Positions 59,489 to 64,000 of a stretch of DNA of 64,000 nucleotides are shown here, piece after piece. Each line of letters begins with the position of its first letter. Position 1 is the stretch's first letter. The notes beneath the pieces were generated by a model, which was not told the DNA's origin, did no database searches, and worked only from the letters and a program-made list of their open reading frames with translations. The position numbers and the translations under genes are program-made. Origin of the DNA: UBA1738 sp045538755 (GTDB lineage Bacteria; Bacillota; Clostridia; UBA1381); contig JAZQEC010000005.1 in NCBI GenBank assembly GCA_045538755.1, positions 197,556 to 261,555 on the forward strand, read 5' to 3'.

Positions 59489-61138
59489 ATGGGCAAAAAG
59501 AAGACCAAGAACACCTTCATCGGGATAGACTACGAGACCTCCGCTACACCGAAAGCCACCACGGCCGACGGTGTACCGGTCTTTTGCGCTCACGACGAAC
59601 TACTCGCCATCGCAAAAGTGATCCCGAACCCGAAAAACCCGAACCAGCACAGCGACGATCAGATCGCCCTGCTGGGCAACATCATCGAGGCAAACGGCTG
59701 GAGACAGCCGATAACCATCAGCAAGCGTAGTGGCTTTATAGTGAAAGGTCACGGACGCCTCGCTTCCGCCATTAAGAAAGGCTGGAAGGAAGTCCCTATC
59801 GACTGGCAGGAATACGCCAGCGAAGCCGAGGAATGGGCAGACCTTATCGCAGACAACCGCCTGGCGGAACTTTCCACGATCGACAACACGAAGCTCATCG
59901 ACATGATCGCAGACCTGGACACCGGAGAGGTGCCGGTCGAGCTTACCGGTTATACCGAGGAAGACATCGCCGCCATCATTGCAGCTTGCGAAGGAGCCGA
60001 CGACACGGTGGACGATAAAGCCGACGCCGTCGCTCCTGCAGACAACATCCCCATGACCAAAGCAGGCGACCTCTGGTGCCTGGGTCCGCACCGCCTCATC
60101 TGCGGCAGCGCAACCGATGAGAAGACCATCGAGCGACTGATGCAGGGCGAGAAGGCGGACATGGTCAACACAGACCCGCCCTACGGCGTGAGCTACGAAA
60201 GCCAGAGCGGCAAATTCGACATGATCCAGAACGACGACCTCACCGGCGACGATCTGATGAAGACGCTCCTCATTCCGGCATTCAAGAACTATGCCAAATT
60301 CACAAAGGACGATGCAGCCTTCTACATCTGGCACGCCAGCAGCACCCGCCGCGACTTTGAGGACGCGATGACAGCTGCAGGACTTGTCGAGAAACAGTAC
60401 ATCATCTGGGTGAAGAACGCACCGGTACTCGGACACGCCGACTACCAATGGGCACACGAACCGTGCTTCTATGCGGAAAAAGCGGGACAGAGCGCACACT
60501 TCTACGGAGACAGAGCGCAGAGAACCACCTGGAAGGTAGTCCTCCGCGACGAAGATGGAACGGCGACCGTTCTCTCCGGAGGTGTAGTCCTTACCGACGG
60601 AGCCGGAAACAAGCTCTACCTGGCAGACAAGGTGCCGAAAGGCAAGAAAATACGGTATATCCGGCTCTCGGAAGGACGGAGCGTCACGCTGTACTCGACA
60701 GAGTGCGACCGTTCCACCGACACGTGGGAGGTCTCACGTGAGACAAAGACCGAGCACCCCACACAGAAACCCGTGGAGCTCGCAGTCAGAGCCATCGACA
60801 ACAGCACCGAGGCAGGCAACCTCGTGATCGACTTCTTCGGAGGATCCGGCAGCACACTACGCGGCGCCGAACTCACCGGCAGAAGATGCTACACCACAGA
60901 ACTCGACCCCAGATACTGCGACGTTATCGTCAACTCCTACGTAAGGCTCACCGGAAACATCGGAGTAACGTGCGAAAGGGACGGAGAAATCCACCAGTAC
61001 ATAGAGCTCAAAGAGGAGAACGAAAAAGCCAACGGAATCGCGGGGGGGGGGGTACTTGTCAGCCTCTGGAGAGCCGCAAGGCGAGCCTTCCGAGTGATAG
61101 CGAGGACGATCCGCCGAAAACTGAATAAAACCCATTGA
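59489..61138 (+). CDS. ParB-domain DNA methyltransferase with poly-G tract
   Basis: 549 residues. Residues about 30-110 are a ParB/Srx-like domain (NPKNPNQHSDDQIALL, GFIVKGHGRLASA). The catalytic motif DPPYG is at about 229 and the SAM motif FFGGSGST at about 450, the beta-class order for N6-adenine or N4-cytosine methylation. Near codon 519 lies a run of 11 G (61042-61052). As read, the frame continues with a basic tail (RRAFRVIARTIRRKL); one G fewer would stop at 61097, one more would give an acidic tail ending at 61128. May protect phage DNA from restriction. Confidence 0.92.
   Translation: MGKKKTKNTFIGIDYETSATPKATTADGVPVFCAHDELLAIAKVIPNPKNPNQHSDDQIALLGNIIEANGWRQPITISKRSGFIVKGHGRLASAIKKGWKEVPIDWQEYASEAEEWADLIADNRLAELSTIDNTKLIDMIADLDTGEVPVELTGYTEEDIAAIIAACEGADDTVDDKADAVAPADNIPMTKAGDLWCLGPHRLICGSATDEKTIERLMQGEKADMVNTDPPYGVSYESQSGKFDMIQNDDLTGDDLMKTLLIPAFKNYAKFTKDDAAFYIWHASSTRRDFEDAMTAAGLVEKQYIIWVKNAPVLGHADYQWAHEPCFYAEKAGQSAHFYGDRAQRTTWKVVLRDEDGTATVLSGGVVLTDGAGNKLYLADKVPKGKKIRYIRLSEGRSVTLYSTECDRSTDTWEVSRETKTEHPTQKPVELAVRAIDNSTEAGNLVIDFFGGSGSTLRGAELTGRRCYTTELDPRYCDVIVNSYVRLTGNIGVTCERDGEIHQYIELKEENEKANGIAGGGVLVSLWRAARRAFRVIARTIRRKLNKTH
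61042..61052 (+). repeat. Homopolymer of 11 G
   Basis: GCG followed by ten G in frame, then TACTTG. It is the longest homopolymer noticed in the prophage part and lies inside the methyltransferase gene. Confidence 0.9.
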
Positions 61139-61172
61139 GGGCAGGCTGGAAACGGTCTGCCCTTTCATTTTT
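61139..61172 (+). terminator. Terminator between methyltransferase and terminase
   Basis: GGGCAG / CTGCCC with a 12-nt loop, followed by TTTCATTTTT, right after the methyltransferase stop. Confidence 0.75.
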
Positions 61173-61191
61173 GTAGAAAGGAGGACGCCAC

Positions 61192-61848
61192 ATGGCAGAG
61201 ACGAAAAAGACCACCAAAAAAGCACCCGCCAAGACGTCAACGAAAAAGAAGGCACCGGCGAAGAAACCGGAACCCGAAATGCCGGAAGACATCTGGGAAC
61301 AGATCCCCGGCGAGAACGCCGACCAGTATGCAAAATTCTGCGCTTACAGAGACATGGCGTACCAGGACGGCAGGAGACTCAACAAGCGAAGCCTCCGCAG
61401 GCTTGCCACGCAGCTGAACCTCAAGGCGGCACGTCCCCTGGAGCTTCTCTCGGTCAAATTCGACTGGACAGCACGGTGCGAGGCTTACGACAAAGACCTC
61501 GACTACCGAGCACGGCAGGCGCAGGAAACCGCCGTCATTAAGATGCGCGAGAACCACGCTCTGCTCGCTTCGCAGATGATCAAGAAAGCCACCAAGCGCC
61601 TCCTGACGATCCCGGAAGAGCAAATCACCGCCTCCGACCTGGTAAGGCTGGCGGACACCGGAGTAAAAATCGAGAGATTGAGCCGAGGCGAAAGCACAGA
61701 GAACCAGAACGTCAGCGGCGCCGTTTCACACAAAGGCACCGTCAAGGTATCGGTGGAGACGCAGCACGACCTCTCCTCTCTCTCCGATGAGGAGCTGAAT
61801 CAGCTTGAACAGCTACTGGGAAAGGTACATTCAAAGTCCGGCGTTTGA
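61192..61848 (+). CDS. Terminase small subunit
   Basis: 218 residues with AAAGGAGG upstream. Lys/Ala/Pro-rich N-terminus, then an HTH-type segment (RRLNKRSLRRLATQLNLKAARPLELLSVKFDWTARCEAYD) and a helical end. Directly precedes and overlaps the large terminase, which supports the call. It should recognise the phage packaging site. Confidence 0.85.
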   Translation: MAETKKTTKKAPAKTSTKKKAPAKKPEPEMPEDIWEQIPGENADQYAKFCAYRDMAYQDGRRLNKRSLRRLATQLNLKAARPLELLSVKFDWTARCEAYDKDLDYRARQAQETAVIKMRENHALLASQMIKKATKRLLTIPEEQITASDLVRLADTGVKIERLSRGESTENQNVSGAVSHKGTVKVSVETQHDLSSLSDEELNQLEQLLGKVHSKSGV

Positions 61849-63304
61849 TGCCGGAGCGCTTCACGCTGCAATCCTGAAGGAGAAGGCGGAGCGCAGCCTT
61901 TCAGATTTCATCGTGCAGGCGTGGCCAGTTATCGAACCAGGCACGATATACGTGGACAACTGGCACATCGGACTGATCGCAGAGCACCTGCAGGCGGTAA
62001 ACGACGGCGAATGCCGGCGCCTTATTATTAACATTCCGCCCCGACACATGAAGTCCATCGAAGCCACCGTCTGCTACCCTGCATGGACGTGGGCGAAGCG
62101 CCCAGAGAAGCGCTTCATCAAGGTAAGCTACAGCGACAGCCTCTCACGAAAGCACAACATCCTCACCAGAGACATCATCACCAGTCCGTGGTACCAGGAG
62201 AACTGGGGCGAGACGTTCACCCTCAAGGACGACGTCAACCGTCAGAACGAATTCGAGAACAACCACCACGGCATGATGTACAGCACATCCGTCGGCGGCG
62301 CTATCACCGGTAACGGTGCCGACGTAATCATCATAGACGACCCGCAGAACCCGCTCATGGCGAACAGCGAGACGGAGCGAGCCAACAGCATCAACTTCTT
62401 CAAAAACACGCTCCAGACGCGACTGAACGACCCGAAGACCGGCGCCATTATCATCATCATGCAGCGACTGCACGAAAACGACCTCACCGGCTACGTCTTA
62501 TCGGAAGACCTCGGATACACCCACCTCTGCCTCCCTGCAGAAGCACCGGAGCGCACGGTGATAACGTTCCCGAAGACCGGCAAGACGATCGTCCGAGAAG
62601 AAGGCGACATTCTGAACCCGCAGCGCTTCGACCACGAAGTCCTGGCAGGCTTGAAGAAATCAATGGGAAGCCTGCAGTACGCGGGACAATTCCAGCAGGT
62701 ACCCGCACCGGCAGAAGGCGTCATATTCAAGCGCGACTGGCTGAACAACTTCTACAGCGACGGAGCGGCACCGAGCACAATGGACATCCAGAGCTGGGAT
62801 ATGGCATTCACCAAGAGCGAAGGATCCGCAAAGGTAGCCGGCTACGTCATGGGACGACACGGCTCGGACATTTACATCAAAGACCTGGTGAACGACAAGA
62901 TGAGCTTCACCGAATCGGTCGCGGCTGTCCGAACCCTTTCCGGCAAATGGAGCAGAGCCAGAGCGAAGGTGGTCGAAAACAAGGCAAACGGACCCGCCAT
63001 CGTCGACCTTCTGAAGAAGGAGATCCCCGGCATGGTGGAATTCAATCCGAAGGGCAGCAAGGAAGAACGTGCGATCAGCGTGACGCCATACTTCGAGGCG
63101 GGGAATATTCACTTCCCGGACCCGAAGACGCACCCCTGGGTACACGACCTCATAAAAGACCTTCTGATATTCCCGAAGGGCACATTCAAGGACACCGTGG
63201 ACGCCCTGGTGCAAGGCATCCTCTACCTGATGGATAAGCCGACAACCACCGGACCACCAAAGAGCACGACACTCTCCAAAGAGAGCTACTGGCGCGGAAG
63301 ATAA
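61805..63304 (+). CDS. Terminase large subunit
   Basis: 499 residues from a TTG at 61805 (GAGGAG upstream), overlapping the small subunit by 44 bases. ATPase motifs: PPRHMKS (Walker A-like, about 78) and VIIIDDPQN (Walker B, about 174), then the nuclease domain starting QSWDMAFTKSE (about 327). Cuts and packages phage DNA. The Walker A has Met where PPRHGKS is usual. Confidence 0.94.
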   Translation: MNSYWERYIQSPAFDAGALHAAILKEKAERSLSDFIVQAWPVIEPGTIYVDNWHIGLIAEHLQAVNDGECRRLIINIPPRHMKSIEATVCYPAWTWAKRPEKRFIKVSYSDSLSRKHNILTRDIITSPWYQENWGETFTLKDDVNRQNEFENNHHGMMYSTSVGGAITGNGADVIIIDDPQNPLMANSETERANSINFFKNTLQTRLNDPKTGAIIIIMQRLHENDLTGYVLSEDLGYTHLCLPAEAPERTVITFPKTGKTIVREEGDILNPQRFDHEVLAGLKKSMGSLQYAGQFQQVPAPAEGVIFKRDWLNNFYSDGAAPSTMDIQSWDMAFTKSEGSAKVAGYVMGRHGSDIYIKDLVNDKMSFTESVAAVRTLSGKWSRARAKVVENKANGPAIVDLLKKEIPGMVEFNPKGSKEERAISVTPYFEAGNIHFPDPKTHPWVHDLIKDLLIFPKGTFKDTVDALVQGILYLMDKPTTTGPPKSTTLSKESYWRGR

Positions 63305-63309
63305 CCAAA

Positions 63310-63329
63310 GCATTATACAAGTACGGTGC
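63310..63329 (+). repeat. Copy C of the 20-bp phage motif
   Basis: GCATTATACAAGTACGGTGC, 17/20 identical to copy B, six bases after the large terminase stop. Confidence 0.75.
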
Positions 63330-63359
63330 GAGCATCGGAAAAGCACAGAACAATCCTCG

Positions 63360-63422
63360 CCTTAACCCTCAAACCTTATACCTTAAACCTTAACCCTCAA
63401 ATGGGTAACCTTAAACCTTCAA
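63360..63422 (+). repeat. Heptamer array 2 (nine 7-bp units)
   Basis: CCTTAAC, CCTCAAA, CCTTATA, CCTTAAA, CCTTAAC, CCTCAAA, TGGGTAA, CCTTAAA, CCTTCAA. As in array 1, unit seven is TGGG-type and all others fit CCTYAAM or nearly so. It lies in the spacer between terminase and portal. Confidence 0.85.
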
Positions 63423-63487
63423 TACGGCAAGCGGCACCCTTCCCGGTGCTTTTGCAATATAACAACCCGAAGAAAGGAGGAAACACA

Positions 63488-64000
63488 ATGGCAAACAGCA
63501 TGAAAGAACTCGGTCGCCTCGGTCAGAAACGATACGGCGGCTTTTTTTACGAGGAATTCCTGAAGGAGCTGCAGGGCAGAAAAGGCATCGCGGTCTACCA
63601 GGAGATGAGCGAGAACGACGACGTCGTCGGCGCTATTCTCTTTGCGATCGAAATGCTAATACGCCAGGCAATCTGGGACGTGCAGCCAGGAGGAACCACA
63701 CCTGCAGACGAAGAAGCGAGAGACTTCGTGCTCTCCTGCATGGACGACATGAGCGACACCTGGAGCGATACCGTCTCGGAAATCCTCTCATTCTTGACCT
63801 ACGGCTGGAGCGCCCACGAAATCGTCTACAAGCGACGCTGCGGCAAGCGGAAAGACCCGCGCCTTCGCAGTAAGTACACAGACGGTCTCATCGGCTGGCA
63901 GAAGCTCCCCATCAGAGCGCAAGAGACGCTCTACGAATGGCTGTACGACGACAACGACAACATCGTCGGTCTGGTACAGAACCCGCCTCCGGACTTCGGA
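63488..64000 (+). CDS. Phage portal protein (DUF935/gp29-like), N-terminal part
   Basis: The frame from the ATG at 63488 (AAAGGAGG upstream) is open to the window end (171 codons). NDDVVGAILFAIEMLIRQAIWDVQPGG and the SFLTYGWSAHEIVYKRR region are typical of Mu gp29-type portals. It follows terminase as expected. The C-terminal part is outside. Confidence 0.88.
   Translation, partial: MANSMKELGRLGQKRYGGFFYEEFLKELQGRKGIAVYQEMSENDDVVGAILFAIEMLIRQAIWDVQPGGTTPADEEARDFVLSCMDDMSDTWSDTVSEILSFLTYGWSAHEIVYKRRCGKRKDPRLRSKYTDGLIGWQKLPIRAQETLYEWLYDDNDNIVGLVQNPPPDFG

Larger units (their letters stand above)
40655..64000. mobile_element. Prophage, left part (open at right edge)
   Basis: Integrase, divergent repressor region, recombination, replication, DNA-modification and packaging genes follow in typical tailed-phage order up to the portal gene. 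The DNA is much richer in G+C than the host side and uses C/G-ending codons, which points to recent acquisition. Genes right of the switch run on the plus strand with short overlaps. No broken genes are seen, so it may be intact. Confidence 0.95.

Overview
The window looks like a chromosomal segment of a low-G+C Firmicute of class Clostridia, possibly near the Oscillospiraceae/Ruminococcaceae (family level is a guess). Grounds: the S10-spc-alpha ribosomal super-operon in clostridial order (rpsJ to rplQ, with secY-adk-map-KOW-infA-rpmJ inside), the nadK-argR-recN cluster, strong AGGAGG ribosome-binding sites, near-consensus promoters with 17-bp spacers, and a divergent topoisomerase IV-like pair.

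Layout. 1-664: right end of an integrated mobile element whose tyrosine integrase runs off the left edge and stops next to the 3' end of rpsI. 665-8838: housekeeping genes (rplM-rpsI, a HAD phosphatase, nadK-argR-recN, an RseC-like membrane protein, metK, NAD-malic enzyme). 9020-25194: a long structured leader and the ribosomal protein/secY/rpoA operon, with several hairpins inside it. 25346-30334: a minus-strand operon of two type II topoisomerase subunits and a WecG/TagA-family glycosyltransferase. 30512-34835: Cys-cluster protein, VanW-domain protein and topoisomerase III. 34854-39231: a small accessory stretch around lysS, with an XRE regulator, a SLOG protein, and a two-gene unit made of a thymidylate kinase with an extra N-terminal domain and a two-helix membrane protein. 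39674-40654: a GMP synthetase that lacks its glutaminase half.

40655-64000 (open to the right) is the left part of a tailed-phage prophage inserted beside the 3' end of guaA. It is clearly G+C-richer than the host DNA, which suggests recent arrival. Its order is integrase, membrane protein, CI-like repressor // divergent Cro-like regulator, further regulators, cell-wall hydrolase, a recombination set (SbcC-like ATPase, ASCH protein, RecT, MBL-fold hydrolase), replication (winged-helix replication protein, DnaC-like loader), HNH nuclease, RecU, a SAM synthetase fused to an extra N-terminal domain, MmcB-like nuclease, a radical-SAM-like DUF5131 protein, SSB, a late regulator candidate, a ParB-DNA methyltransferase fusion with an 11-G tract, and terminase and portal.

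The signals I find most unusual are these. (1) Two 63-bp arrays of nine exact 7-bp units with the same internal layout sit 21 kb apart in prophage spacers. (2) A 20-bp motif occurs at four places in the prophage; next to both arrays, in one more spacer, and inside the replication gene. (3) The phage carries its own SAM synthetase fusion with two likely SAM-using enzymes downstream, although the host metK is also in the window. (4) The poly-G tract could switch the C-terminal tail of the phage methyltransferase. (5) The thymidylate kinase/membrane protein pair and the amidotransferase-less GuaA are odd members of the host part.
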